A stretch of 64,000 nucleotides of DNA from Planctomycetaceae bacterium (GCA_017795105.1 CP051247.1:2728001-2792000), one strand, 5' to 3'. Shown: positions 35,317-44,728, numbered from the stretch's first letter. Notes: generated from the sequence alone by a model not told the origin. Made by a program: numbers and translations.

Positions 35317-36675
35317 TTACTCGTGACGCAGGGCTTCAATCGGGTCGAGTCGGGCGGCTGATCGAGCCGGGTAGACGCCGAAGATGACTCCAATGGCGAC
35401 CGAAATGCCAAAGGCCATTGGCAGGCTCCACGGAGCGATTTGCGGTTCCATGTCGAGGAAGATCTTCCCGAACTCCGAGTCGCCACCGCTGCCGCCGGCT
35501 CCCAGTCCGAGCACGCCCACCGCCAGCGATTTAATCGCCCAGAACGCCCACGGCGTCATCAAACCGAGAATGATCCCAATCACCCCCCCTGTTCCCGAGA
35601 GCACGATGGTTTCGGTGAGGAACTGGTTGATGATGTCTTTCCGGGTCGCCCCCAGCGCTCGACGGATCCCGATTTCACGGGTTCGTTCCGTGACCGTGGC
35701 CAGCATGATGTTCATGATGCCAATACCGCCCACCACCAGCGAGATCGCCGCAATGGAGCCGAGCACCATGTTGAAGATGGCTCGAATCTGGTCGGCCTGC
35801 TTCAGCAACTCGAGGGGAACAACAATCGCGTAATCGTTGTCGGTCGCATGATTCCGCTTCAGCGATTCCCGCACCACTTCGGCGGTCGGCAGCACATCGT
35901 TCCGGTCGTTTACCTGCAGCGTGATCTGGCTCAGTTCGACCTCTTCGGCACTGAAGGTCCCCGAGGTAAAACGGATAATCAGATCACCAAAGCGGCTGCT
36001 GAAGGTCTTGAGCGGAATGTAGACGTCGCTGTTGAAATCCTGAGCGGTCAGACTGCCGCCGATACCGCCCGATTCCTGCCGGGCTTTCGTGTAGCCAACC
36101 ACCTGGTAAGGCTGATTGCTGATCATGATCGTCTTGCCGATCGGATCTTCAAACGGAAAGAGCTTGTCGACAGTCGCCGAGCCGAGCACGGCGACGTTCT
36201 CAACGAGGAATTCATCCTGATCGGTAATGAAGCGTCCGCGAGCGATGTCGAGATTATTGACGCTCATATATTTGGCGTTGCAGCCGACCACACGGACCGC
36301 CATTTTCCGGTCCTGAAAGCGGGCTTCGTGGTTCGTCTCGCGAATCGGAATGGCATCGGTAACCGTCGGAATCGAGTCGGCCAGCAGTTTGTAGTCGGAT
36401 CGCAGGATGCCGTAGCGAAGTACACGACTGTTGCCCCCTGAGCTCGACGTCGAGCCTTCCGGCGGCTTCTTGCTGCGAACGATAATGTTGTTCGCTCCCA
36501 GCGCGAGCACCTGTTCCTGGGCCTGATTACTGGCCCCTTCGCCGATCGCGAGCATGGCGATCACCGAGAAGACTCCGAACACGATCCCGAGCATCGTCAG
36601 TCCGGATCGCAGACGCTGCAGCATCAGACTCTTGAGCGCCAGATGAATGGCGCGGAACGTCTGCTTCAGATTCAT
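35317..36675 (-). CDS. MacB/FtsX-type ABC transporter permease
   Basis: A 452-residue permease. Helix 1 follows LRSGLTMLGIVFGVFSVIAMLAIGEGA (residues ~22-45); a long periplasmic domain (MacB_PCD) follows; three helices near the C-terminus include the FtsX signature ATVTERTREIGIRRALGAT. The end, YPARSAARLDPIEALRHE, is characteristic of MacB-like permeases. These work with a separate ATP-binding protein in lipoprotein release or efflux by mechanotransmission. No partner ATPase is adjacent in this window. The ATG at 36675 begins the recognisable sequence. Confidence 0.92.
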   Translation of the reverse strand: MNLKQTFRAIHLALKSLMLQRLRSGLTMLGIVFGVFSVIAMLAIGEGASNQAQEQVLALGANNIIVRSKKPPEGSTSSSGGNSRVLRYGILRSDYKLLADSIPTVTDAIPIRETNHEARFQDRKMAVRVVGCNAKYMSVNNLDIARGRFITDQDEFLVENVAVLGSATVDKLFPFEDPIGKTIMISNQPYQVVGYTKARQESGGIGGSLTAQDFNSDVYIPLKTFSSRFGDLIIRFTSGTFSAEEVELSQITLQVNDRNDVLPTAEVVRESLKRNHATDNDYAIVVPLELLKQADQIRAIFNMVLGSIAAISLVVGGIGIMNIMLATVTERTREIGIRRALGATRKDIINQFLTETIVLSGTGGVIGIILGLMTPWAFWAIKSLAVGVLGLGAGGSGGDSEFGKIFLDMEPQIAPWSLPMAFGISVAIGVIFGVYPARSAARLDPIEALRHE

Positions 36676-36876
36676 TGAAAAGCCTGAACAATTGCCGTGG
36701 AGGATGTGGGGAGGGCGGCCGAACGCATCATCGGGAACCCCTCCCGACAGAGCCGAAAGTCCATGATGCGTTCCGGGTGAATCCATCCATCATACGCAGC
36801 GGCACGCCTCGGATAAAGAACCAGCCCCGGAAAAGATCACGTTTCATGCATATGTTCGCACCGATTGCGCCGGTCG

Positions 36877-37641
36877 TCAGCTTTCCGGTTCCACCGCGGC
36901 CAGCCGCTCCGCCTTCTCGGTTTCTTCCTTCTCTTCGAGCCGACGGGCTTCGATCAGAGCCGAGGAAATCAGCCCGGTCGGAACCGCCACGATGCCGAGG
37001 CCGACCAGGAGCACGAAAAAGGTGAAGATCCGGCCACCCAGCGTGATGGGATAGATGTCGCCGTAGCCGACGGTCGTCAGCGTGGCAATGGACCACCACA
37101 GGCTATGAAACACCGAACCAAAGCGATCGGGCTGCTCCTGATGTTCGAAATAGTAAATTCCGACCGCGGAGAGGTAGATCAGGATTCCCGCCAGCAGACC
37201 GAAGACCGTGAGCTCATCCTTCGAGAGCAGCAGAGCTTTGTGAAACCGGCAGATCGCTTTGCTGTAGCGGGCCAGCTTGAGCACGCGGAACAGTCGCAGC
37301 AGGCGAAATGCCCGTACCGAACGCAGGTCGACACCCAGCCCGATGTAGAACGGCAGTATCGAAATCAGGTCGACCAGGCCGAAGAAGCTGAAGATGAACC
37401 TCAGCCGGTTCTCCGCAAACGTCACTCGCAGCACGTACTCCGCGGTGAAAATGCTGACGATGACGACCTCGATCAGAAACAGAATCCGCTGGGTGCCCGG
37501 CGAGAGATTCGGCAGCGTTTCGATCGAGAATGTGACCAGCGAGAGCACAATCAGGATCTGAATGCAGGCACTGAAGATCCGCGACGGTCGCGAATCTTTG
37601 TCGTTGATCATCTCCGCCAGAATCTGCCGCGTCTGCGTCAT
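36877..37641 (-). CDS. voltage-gated-type potassium channel
   Basis: A 254-residue ion channel subunit of the Kv/KvAP type. Six transmembrane segments are visible. The S4 voltage sensor is RSVRAFRLLRLFRVLKLARY (residues 107-126), with a basic residue nearly every third position. The selectivity filter TTVGYGD is at 189-195 between S5 and S6. A charged coiled tail (EARRLEEKEETEKAE) may aid tetramer formation. The channel lies 26 bases downstream of an ABC exporter gene and may be co-transcribed with it. Confidence 0.92.
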   Translation of the reverse strand: MTQTRQILAEMINDKDSRPSRIFSACIQILIVLSLVTFSIETLPNLSPGTQRILFLIEVVIVSIFTAEYVLRVTFAENRLRFIFSFFGLVDLISILPFYIGLGVDLRSVRAFRLLRLFRVLKLARYSKAICRFHKALLLSKDELTVFGLLAGILIYLSAVGIYYFEHQEQPDRFGSVFHSLWWSIATLTTVGYGDIYPITLGGRIFTFFVLLVGLGIVAVPTGLISSALIEARRLEEKEETEKAERLAAVEPES

Positions 37642-37667
37642 TCCAGGAAACCGCCCTTCTCCACGAA

Positions 37668-39662
37668 TCAGGTTTCAATGTGGCGGAACACATTGAACCG
37701 CGTGTACTCCCAATGGCGATACAGCTCGTTGCCGGAAAGGAGGTTCTGGTGCGAATTCATCGTCGCGACTTTTCCCTGGTAGAGCAACACGATGCGATCC
37801 GAGCGGCGGATTGTCGACATGCGGCTCGGTATCACAATCGTCGTCCGCCCCGGGCAGATCTGATCGTAAGCATCGTCGATCATCGACTTGTCTTCTTCGC
37901 TCAGCTGCACATCCGGTTCTTCCAACAGCAGCAGCGCGGGATTCCGCAACAGTGCCCGGGCCAGACCCAGCCGATACGCCTGACCGGGACTGAGCTGCTC
38001 GCCGTGCTCGCCGAGTACGGTTTCATACCCTTGAGGCAATCGCTGGACGAAGTTGTGAGCGTGCACCTTCTTCGCGGCATTGATCGCGTCGGACTGCGTG
38101 TAGTTCGGGTCGCCGCAGAGAATGTTTTCCATCACGTTGCCGGTGAAATACAAGTCGCGTCCACCCACGTAGAGTGTCTCGGCTCGCAGCGATTCCAGCG
38201 TCACCCAGGCGATATCTTCACCGTCGATGAGGACCCGTCCTTCGTGCGGTTCGAGGAATCGCGGCAGCATGTAAAGCATGGCCCGCGCTTCCAGCGGATT
38301 GGCCGAGGCGATGACCGTCATCCCGGCCGCCGGCACTTTGACTTCAAACTGATCGAGCAGTTTCTTGCCGGTCAACCCGGGCAGACTGTAGGTCACGTTC
38401 TCGAACGTGATGGACCGTGACAGCGGGTCGAGGAACTTCGCCCCGACCGCCTGACCGACTTCGGGAATCTGATTCAGATAGCGATAGATTCGCTCGGCTG
38501 CCAGAGCAGTCTCGTGACGGATGCCGATTAGATCGCGCAGACGGGCGAGCGGCTTGTAGGCGGCGACAAACACCAGACTGAGAATCACCACTTCCGCGAC
38601 CTGCATGCTCTGAGGGTGTTCGACCGGCAGCAGCATCTTGTTGCCCACCAGAATCGCGAGCAGCAAAAAGACGAGCACCACCATCACCCAGCACAGCCAG
38701 CGGGAAAAAATATCCCGTTGCCGGACGGTCGTCGACGAGGTCGACAACTGCTCGAGCAAACGCCCGAAGTTGGCGTTGTCGTAGTTCTCCATGGAATAGC
38801 CACGGATGAGTCGCGTTTTCGTGATACTTTCCGCCAGCACATTCCCGCGCAACTGGGCTTCCGACTCGGCTCGCTTCTTCGAACTTTCGAACCGGGAGCG
38901 TTCCCGGGCCACCAGCCACCAGCAAAGCATCAACGGGCCGAGCATCTGCACGAAGACACGCGGGCTGACAATCAACCCCAGCACGATGAGCACGGCCAGA
39001 GCAATCGGGTGAGCGATCAGCCGATAGACGTTTGCCGAAACGCCGTCGCGGATCGTGGCCGTATCGGTCCGAAACAGCTCGTGAGCGGTCCCAACCTGCG
39101 TATCAAGCAGGTCGCTCGGCCCCAGCCGCATCGCCTGCCGGTGCAATGATCGTCGCATCTGATTCGACACGGTACTTCCCAGCCGGGCGGCCAGCAGACG
39201 GCAGCGAACCAGAATCAAACCGCGGAGCAAACCAAGAATGGAGCCGACCGCCAGCAGGATGATCAGCGCGGAAAAATTATCGAGCAGCATCGGGAACTGC
39301 GTCGCCAGACGGCTCAGCGGTTTCGCCCAGATGCGATCCTGAAAGTACCACAGCGAATGCAGGATGCCCCGGTTCTGCAGTTCGATATCGTCCGGCAGCA
39401 CCTCGTCGTCAATCGGGTAGACGAGTTCAAGCATCGGACCGAAGCGTTCGCGGGCGGCTGCGATTTCCGAGCCCTGCAGCAGAATCGCTCCGCGGCTTAC
39501 AAACAGGTCGACCACGAGCAGGCCGACCAGGAACATCAGCGCCAGAAGCAGAGCGGAGACTGTCGACAGCACCATCAACTGGATCGTGCTCGACTGCCGC
39601 CACAGCGAACGCGGAACCAGCTTCTTCCACGTCGACTGCGCGTCGTTGTTAAACGTACTCAC
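37668..39662 (-). CDS. ABC-exporter-like protein with degenerate Walker A motif
   Basis: A 664-residue protein with a transmembrane domain of about six helices (residues ~20-390) and a nucleotide-binding domain (about 400-640). The signature loop is LSPGQAYRLGLARALL and the Walker B is LLLLEEPDV, with Glu replacing the usual Asp. The Walker A position reads ASANPLEARAML instead of GxxGxGKS/T, so the P-loop Lys is missing and ATP hydrolysis is doubtful. Overall it resembles lipid/multidrug exporters. The GTG at 39662 has GAGGTGA 4 bases upstream. It is followed by the K+ channel gene. Confidence 0.82.
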   Translation of the reverse strand: MSTFNNDAQSTWKKLVPRSLWRQSSTIQLMVLSTVSALLLALMFLVGLLVVDLFVSRGAILLQGSEIAAARERFGPMLELVYPIDDEVLPDDIELQNRGILHSLWYFQDRIWAKPLSRLATQFPMLLDNFSALIILLAVGSILGLLRGLILVRCRLLAARLGSTVSNQMRRSLHRQAMRLGPSDLLDTQVGTAHELFRTDTATIRDGVSANVYRLIAHPIALAVLIVLGLIVSPRVFVQMLGPLMLCWWLVARERSRFESSKKRAESEAQLRGNVLAESITKTRLIRGYSMENYDNANFGRLLEQLSTSSTTVRQRDIFSRWLCWVMVVLVFLLLAILVGNKMLLPVEHPQSMQVAEVVILSLVFVAAYKPLARLRDLIGIRHETALAAERIYRYLNQIPEVGQAVGAKFLDPLSRSITFENVTYSLPGLTGKKLLDQFEVKVPAAGMTVIASANPLEARAMLYMLPRFLEPHEGRVLIDGEDIAWVTLESLRAETLYVGGRDLYFTGNVMENILCGDPNYTQSDAINAAKKVHAHNFVQRLPQGYETVLGEHGEQLSPGQAYRLGLARALLRNPALLLLEEPDVQLSEEDKSMIDDAYDQICPGRTTIVIPSRMSTIRRSDRIVLLYQGKVATMNSHQNLLSGNELYRHWEYTRFNVFRHIET

Positions 39663-40000
39663 GGTGTCACCTCGAAGATCGCATCTCAACAGGGAAGGGA
39701 GCGATTCCCGGGGACAGAGGGGCGGTCACATCGTCAACTCGCCCTGGCCCAATCGTACGGTCGGCGACGGCCTCGATCTTCCTGCGGCGACCAGACATCC
39801 GGTCCATCGGGTGGGAACTTCAGGAAGACGACAGCCAGCAGACGCAACGATTCCGTTCACCGATGAATCACCGGTTCACCGAGTCACCCCGATGAACCAT
39901 CAGTCCATCATAGCGGCTCGAGACCCCGCGACCAGACTTTACCTGCCTAGCCGCGGCAGCTTCGATGATTCCTTCTGTTCAGGATCGCTCGATCGTCACA
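39663..40000. other. intergenic region, no gene seen
   Basis: These 338 bases separate the exporter gene from the ABC-2 permease gene, both on the minus strand. I see short direct repeats (GATGAATCACCGGTTCACCGAG, then GATGAACCATCAG) but no ORF with a ribosome-binding site and no known repeat family. It probably carries the exporter promoter. Confidence 0.5.
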
Positions 40001-41026
40001 CTACGCGAGATCACGGTCTTCGAACAGAATAAATGCGAGCAAAATTGCCCCGGCACAGTAAGCCAGACCATACAGGGCCGCAAACCCGAGGTAATCGGGA
40101 GGAACCAACGTTCCGGTCGCAATCGATGCACTCATGTTGAAGGCATCCAGGTTCGGCAGCACGGTCGCGAACAGCCGGGCCACGAAGGAGACAAACTCCA
40201 GTTCCTGACGCGTTTCACTGCTTTGCACCAGAACCGGCGTCAGGTGACCGATGACGAAGATCGCGAACATCACCGACAGGTTCACCACCATCGGCAGGCG
40301 GGTCGAGATCACGACGCTGATCGCGGCCATCACGGCCACTTCGAAGAAGATCAGCAGGATCCCCGGCAGCACCTGAATAATCGGCGCGATCCGTTCCGGC
40401 TGGAACCACGCATATTGGATCTCCGAGCCGAAGAGCGTCGTGTCGACCCACTGGAAGTACTCCGGCACCTGCTTGCCGGCTTCTTTCATGTCGTAGCCAA
40501 CCTTGTAGTAGGTCAGCAGAGCAAAGGTGATGACGACCGGGATCATGAAAATGACCACGCCCTGCAGCAGCCCCAGATACTTTCCGACGATGAACTGCCG
40601 CCGGTTGATCGGCTTGCTCAGCAGCGTCATCGCCGTCTTTCCTTCGATTTCGTCGGCGATACTGATACTCGACGTCCAGATCGCCAGCAGCAGGCTACAA
40701 ATCAGCACCGTCGCCAGCCCGCAGTCGAGGAACATCTTCGTATCGTCCCCCATCGAGAAGAAGGGAATCCAGGTGTTGAGCAGCATCACCACGATGGCGA
40801 CCAGCAGCAGCGAGAAGAACATCGGCTGCCGGACCGACTCTTTCGAGGTCGCCCGAGCGATCACGCCGAACTTCGTGAACCGGTTCAGCCCGAACAGCAC
40901 GATCAGACCAATGATCGCCACCACGGCCGTCCAGCCGTATCCGGCCAGCGGATTCATCGGCATGGCCGGGGCAAGTTCGGGAACATCCTGAGCCAGCAGT
41001 GACAGTTTGGCAATTGCTTCGATCAC
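40001..41026 (-). CDS. ABC-2 type transporter permease
   Basis: A 341-residue membrane protein with about seven transmembrane segments. The stretch ISIADEIEGKTAMTLLSKPINRRQFIVGKYLG (residues ~120-151, split here by function) is the conserved coupling region of NatB/ABC-2 permeases. It should work with a separate ATP-binding subunit, not present alongside. The substrate is unknown. The start is GTG at 41026 with only a weak ribosome-binding site. Confidence 0.87.
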   Translation of the reverse strand: MIEAIAKLSLLAQDVPELAPAMPMNPLAGYGWTAVVAIIGLIVLFGLNRFTKFGVIARATSKESVRQPMFFSLLLVAIVVMLLNTWIPFFSMGDDTKMFLDCGLATVLICSLLLAIWTSSISIADEIEGKTAMTLLSKPINRRQFIVGKYLGLLQGVVIFMIPVVITFALLTYYKVGYDMKEAGKQVPEYFQWVDTTLFGSEIQYAWFQPERIAPIIQVLPGILLIFFEVAVMAAISVVISTRLPMVVNLSVMFAIFVIGHLTPVLVQSSETRQELEFVSFVARLFATVLPNLDAFNMSASIATGTLVPPDYLGFAALYGLAYCAGAILLAFILFEDRDLA

Positions 41027-41470
<444 letters not shown>

Positions 41471-41473
41471 CTC

Positions 41474-41510
41474 AAAAAGCCCGCCGACGGAAACGTCGGC
41501 GGGCTTTTTT
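41474..41510 (+). terminator. rho-independent terminator of tRNA-Pro
   Basis: The perfect stem AAAGCCCGCCGACG / CGTCGGCGGGCTTT with a GAAA tetraloop is followed by a run of T (CTTTTTTG). It is 4 bases beyond the tRNA 3' end. This is the clearest terminator in the window. Confidence 0.95.
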
Positions 41511-41523
41511 GTTTGCGCAGGAA

Positions 41524-41661
41524 GGGTGCCACTGGCGTCTCGCCAGTGTTGAATGTGGACGCCCGATCGGGATTCATTACCCTGCGGCTCGGAGAAGCCC
41601 CCCCCTGTGCGTCTCAGATCGACCGAAGCGAGAGCACTGGCGGAACGCCAGTGGCACCCGG
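41524..41661. repeat. CCACTGGCG palindromic repeat, full-length copy a
   Basis: A ~138-base unit that starts GGGTGCCACTGGCG, contains the CACTGGCG-TCT-CGCCAGTG hairpin, and ends with the mirror CACTGGCGGAACGCCAGTGGCACCC. The middle includes GGGATTCATTACCCTGCGGC. Copy b at 42925-43060 is almost identical throughout; copies c and d share both ends but differ in the middle. The following 41662-41885 holds nothing I can support. Confidence 0.85.
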
Positions 41662-41885
41662 CGGAATCAGACGAGTGGCGACGCTACATAACTGAAAACA
41701 CAGAACAAGTGCATGCAGCCGAAGCCTCACCCGCGTCTTGATTGCGAAGCGAGAAGCTGATTTGATCGTTGAAAGAAGCATCTTCGCGGCGCTTTCGATG
41801 AGGCGCGGCAGATGTGGGACGGTATCCGACGGAATTCCAACTTGCATCATCGCACCGACCCACTCGTCTCTGAAAGAATCAACGC

Positions 41886-42242
41886 ATGTCAAAGTTTGCA
41901 GACCATGATGCCTACATTGTTGCCGCCCCAGAGGCAATGCAGCCGCTGCTGGTTCAACTTCGCGATCAACTTGCAAAGGCGCTGCCTGACGCGGAGGAGA
42001 TCATCGCGTACGATATGCCCGGGTTCGGATTTGGGAAATCGATCATCGCAGGCTATGCAGCATTCAGTAAGCAATGTGGCCTCTACGTCAGCAAAGGTGC
42101 CATCACCGCCCTGGCCGACGACATTGCTTCAGCAGGGCTCAAAGCGACGAAAACAGGCGTGACGTTTTCACCGACAAAACCGATTCCTGATAAACTGGTC
42201 AAAGACCTCGCTCTTGCGTCTCGAAAAGAACTTGGACTTTGA
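41886..42242 (+). CDS. DUF1801 protein (frataxin-like/YdhG fold)
   Basis: A 118-residue protein. It reads MQPLLVQLRDQLAKALPDAEE, then AYDMPGFGFGKSIIAGYAAF and CGLYVSKGAI, matching DUF1801 proteins, which share the YdhG fold and include an iron-chaperone-like group. It is a single-domain version of the duplicated protein at 23360-24253. A weak ribosome-binding site precedes the ATG. An attC-like imperfect palindrome begins 23 bases after its stop, so it could be a mobile cassette gene. Confidence 0.8.
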   Translation: MSKFADHDAYIVAAPEAMQPLLVQLRDQLAKALPDAEEIIAYDMPGFGFGKSIIAGYAAFSKQCGLYVSKGAITALADDIASAGLKATKTGVTFSPTKPIPDKLVKDLALASRKELGL

Positions 42243-42264
42243 TCAGAACGTTTTACCACGCGGC

Positions 42265-42356
42265 GGATAACAAAGCGGTCCACCGGAGACGTCGACAACG
42301 TCAATTGTGGGGTCAAAGTGTTTTGGCGTCAGTCCGGTTACCGCCAAACGTTCCCC
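42265..42356 (+). other. attC-like imperfect palindrome 1
   Basis: The left arm GGATAACAAAGCGGTCCACC..GGAG (42265-42288) pairs imperfectly with the right arm TCCGGTTACCGCCAAACGTT (42333-42352). The outer ATAAC/GTT and inner GCGGT/ACCGC and ACCGGA/TCCGGT blocks are separated by mismatches, the layout of integron attC sites (R''-L''-L'-R'). It lies between two plus-strand genes. The call rests on structure only. Confidence 0.45.
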
Positions 42357-42387
42357 GAGAGAATGCCATCACAACTGACAGCGTGTT

Positions 42388-42864
42388 ATGCCAAACTCTG
42401 ACTGGAAGAAGCTGGACGCGACGGACTTTGCTGTCGCGAATCCCGACTGGATACCGGAGCTTCAGGCGACGGTCGATCTGCAGGACGCCCCGGTGACGTT
42501 GTCAATCGACGGCACGCTCGAAATGTCGTCCGATTATGCCGAGTGCTTCAAGACGCTGATCGAAGGCTGGATGACGAACCGGGAATCCATCGCTCAGCAG
42601 ACGGAAAACCATCTCGATCGATTCCTGCCGGGCCGCAAGGTTCGCTCCGACGAACTGTTGATTTGGGGAATCACACTGCGTGTCGATCTCGACACGGCCG
42701 ATGCGGCCTCGTTCTTCTATCGGGTTGGGGGAGACTATAGCTCGCCTGCCTACAAGCTCGATGAATTTGACGGCCGCAGTGTCATCGAGCTTTCGTGTTG
42801 CATCGACGACGGCGTGGTGGACTGGAAAAATCCCGATATCGCAACAACGAACGATTTTGACTGA
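42388..42864 (+). CDS. hypothetical protein, possible cassette gene
   Basis: A 158-residue acidic protein that I do not recognise. It has DWIPELQATVDLQDAPVTLS, WGITLRVDLDTADAASFFYR and a Cys pair in IELSCCIDDGVVDW. No signal peptide is present. Composition and size recall the small immunity-like proteins of toxin islands, without proof. It is flanked by an attC-like site 32 bases upstream and by a half-site 25 bases downstream that is cut by a CCACTGGCG repeat. Confidence 0.6.
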   Translation: MPNSDWKKLDATDFAVANPDWIPELQATVDLQDAPVTLSIDGTLEMSSDYAECFKTLIEGWMTNRESIAQQTENHLDRFLPGRKVRSDELLIWGITLRVDLDTADAASFFYRVGGDYSSPAYKLDEFDGRSVIELSCCIDDGVVDWKNPDIATTNDFD

Positions 42865-42888
42865 CAGCCCTGCCGTGGTGAAAGGCGG

Positions 42889-42916
42889 GAATCACTGCGT
42901 GAACCGGAGCCGCTAA
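42889..42916 (+). other. attC-like left half-site, truncated
   Basis: GGAATCACTGCGTGAACCGG followed by AGCCGC matches the left arm of the attC-like site at 50142-50226 (shared core TGCGTGAACCGGAGC). The right arm is missing: a CCACTGGCG repeat starts 9 bases later. A similar half-site is at 44798-44822. Confidence 0.4.
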
Positions 42917-42924
42917 GTCACGCC

Positions 42925-43060
42925 GGGTGCCACTGGCGTCTCGCCAGTGCTGAATGAGGACGCCCGATCGGGATTCATTACCCTGCGGCTCGGAGAAGCC
43001 CCCCTGTGCGTCTCAGATCGACCGAAGCGAGAGCACTGGCGGAACGCCAGTGGCACCCGG
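42925..43060. repeat. CCACTGGCG palindromic repeat, full-length copy b
   Basis: A 136-base copy nearly identical to 41524-41661, with the GGTGCCACTGGCG start, the GATTCATTACCCTGCGGC middle and the inverted end. It supplies the last ~27 codons of the minus-strand lipoprotein fragment at 42978-43343 and cuts an attC-like site on its left. Confidence 0.85.
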
Positions 43061-43343
43061 CGAGCGACTTGGCTTCAGAGTGCGCCAGTTCAAACTTTGA
43101 CCATGTCGAATACGAGTCGATACTGGAGGCCGACTTCATTGAGATGCGGCGAACGGATGCGGGATCAACCGAGAAGTCCCAGGAATACATTCTTCGCGAG
43201 GCAGCGGGACCAGGTTTGTCGACGAACTCAAGTATCGGGAATGGATCGAGGCTCCGGATTGCGATTGCCCCCATGTAAAGGCAGCCACCGAATGCCAACG
43301 TTGTCATGAGGACCGCGGCGAAACCGAAACGATTGACTTTCAT
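42978..43343 (-). pseudogene. lipoprotein fragment truncated by a repeat
   Basis: A 121-codon frame starting KVNRFGFAAVLMTTLAFGGC, a lipoprotein signal with lipobox FGGC (Cys at residue 21). About 70 further residues follow (IRSLDPFPILEFVDKPGP, KSASSIDSYSTWSKFELAHSE). From residue ~95 the frame reads through the repeat at 42925-43060 (GCHWRSASALASVD), so the natural C-terminus has been replaced. The parent family is not recognised. It may still be expressed as a chimera. Confidence 0.5.
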
Positions 43344-43361
43344 GACGCAGCTTCAGTGACC

Positions 43362-43446
43362 TGACGACCGATAGGGGTAACGAAGGGAACGACGCTGGAA
43401 AACCGAATGGCGAGCATATTCCGGTGCATCGGCTTTGTTATCCGCC
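43362..43446 (-). other. attC-like imperfect palindrome 2
   Basis: On the minus strand it begins GCGGATAACAAAGCCGATGC ACCGGA, nearly the same as site 1, and ends with GTTACCCCTATCGGTCGT. Pairing of the arms is poor apart from CCGAT/ATCGG, so it is degenerate. The stop codon of the membrane-protein gene is inside the GGATAAC, as expected for a cassette. Confidence 0.35.
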
Positions 43447-43857
43447 CATTGAATCAGTGTGTTTGGTAGTCCGATAGCTGGCTGGAAACAATGGCCATGC
43501 GAGCCAATAGAGCATAAACGCACAAGCGGGAACGAAAGCGGGCCAGGCCAAATCAACTGACGGCGTCGGCGTCGAGAATCCCCAGTCTGAAAACAGCAAT
43601 GTCGCGAAGAATAGGATCGCTGCAAGAATTGCCGCTCCACCAAGATTCGGGCGTCCAATGAGTGCGAGAACTGGTGACGCAATCAAATTCCAGACAGTGA
43701 AAACCAGAGTCAAGAAGAACAGGTGTGGCTGTAGCAACAGAAGGCACGCAATAGCTGTCAAAACCCCGATGCTCGGCAATCGCATGGGGTGCAGTTGCGG
43801 GGGCTTCGGGGAATCGTACGTTTCCTTGGAAGTTCCGTATGGATTCGCATTGTCCAT
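43438..43857 (-). CDS. hypothetical membrane protein
   Basis: A 139-residue protein with three or four transmembrane segments (PSIGVLTAIACLLLLQPHLFF, LTLVFTVWNLIASPVLALIG, GGAAILAAILFFATLLF, FVPACAFMLYWLAWPLF) after a ~25-residue polar N-terminus. I do not recognise the family. The stop codon lies in the GGATAAC of an attC-like site, suggesting a cassette gene. No strong ribosome-binding site is seen before the ATG. Confidence 0.65.
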   Translation of the reverse strand: MDNANPYGTSKETYDSPKPPQLHPMRLPSIGVLTAIACLLLLQPHLFFLTLVFTVWNLIASPVLALIGRPNLGGAAILAAILFFATLLFSDWGFSTPTPSVDLAWPAFVPACAFMLYWLAWPLFPASYRTTKHTDSMGG

Positions 43858-43941
43858 TTCAATGATCCGACTCGTCGCCGGAAGCCACTGGCGAGATAAC
43901 CGTCATCGGCAGCGTATTGCGGGGCGGCAACAGGCTCCACT

Positions 43942-44688
43942 TTAAAACTCGACGCATTGGGCCCTCCACCTGTCACCCAAACTCTCGGCAATTAGCAATG
44001 CATTCTGCGTGCCGGACACTTGCGACAGCAAATCGCCATTCGGCGCCCATACCGCACTTCGGCCCCATGATTCAAGAGTACCGACTGACGAGCCGTGATT
44101 TGCCATCAGCACCGTGATTCCATACCTCTTTGCGTAATCCTGGAGTCGAGGGGAATCCCCCTCGTACCACTCTTTAGTCAGAAACGCTCCTGCCGCGTAG
44201 ATATTCGCCCCCAACGCTATGCACGTCTCCGGATGAGACGGTTTCGCCGTATCGGCACAAATCGCGAGACCGACGGTGTGCTCGCGCAGTGAGACGACTT
44301 TCGGACAATCACCTGGTGCAAAGAAATCAGGCTCGTCTCCACCAAGATGCATTTTACGGTACGTAGAAACGGCCCCATCACCAGAAATAATGACCGCCCC
44401 CAGATAAGGCTTATCGAGCCCACTTTGCAGGGGAGTCCCCACAACAGCGCCCAGCTCATAAGCCCTGGCCAGGTCGACGAGCGGCTTCAGTCTGGAATCG
44501 TCCGCCCGCATCGCAAGACTGGACGCCAGGCCCAGCTCATACCCCGTCAGCGACAACTCGGGAAACACGACGAAAGAAACGCCCCGTTCCCTCGCAACAC
44601 GCATCGCCTCCGCATGAGCCGCGATATTCCTCGCAACATCCCCGCGAACGGAAGCGACCTGCGCAACTGCAACTCTTTCTCCGTTCAC
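43942..44688 (-). CDS. carbon-nitrogen hydrolase (nitrilase superfamily)
   Basis: A 248-residue enzyme of the nitrilase/omega-amidase superfamily. The catalytic triad is visible: Glu44 in FPELSLTG, Lys112 in YRKMHL and Cys144 in AICADT. It hydrolyses a C-N bond in an amide or nitrile; the substrate is unknown. The start is GTG at 44688 with AAGGA upstream. It lies in a repeat-rich accessory stretch but its codon use looks normal. Confidence 0.88.
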   Translation of the reverse strand: MNGERVAVAQVASVRGDVARNIAAHAEAMRVARERGVSFVVFPELSLTGYELGLASSLAMRADDSRLKPLVDLARAYELGAVVGTPLQSGLDKPYLGAVIISGDGAVSTYRKMHLGGDEPDFFAPGDCPKVVSLREHTVGLAICADTAKPSHPETCIALGANIYAAGAFLTKEWYEGDSPRLQDYAKRYGITVLMANHGSSVGTLESWGRSAVWAPNGDLLSQVSGTQNALLIAESLGDRWRAQCVEF

Positions 44689-44728
44689 AAGGACTTCCTT
44701 TTCTGCCGCCGTACTTGGTTAGAGGATG

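Noticed and set aside
35440..41002. Long plus-strand open frames opposite the permease, channel, exporter and ABC-2 permease genes
   Set aside because: All are antisense to genes with clear family motifs and read as His/Arg/Gln/Asp-rich low-complexity sequence typical of complementary frames of membrane proteins.
41662..41885. Short open frames around the 3' side of repeat copy a
   Set aside because: They begin or end inside the repeat and show no ribosome-binding site or coherent protein sequence.
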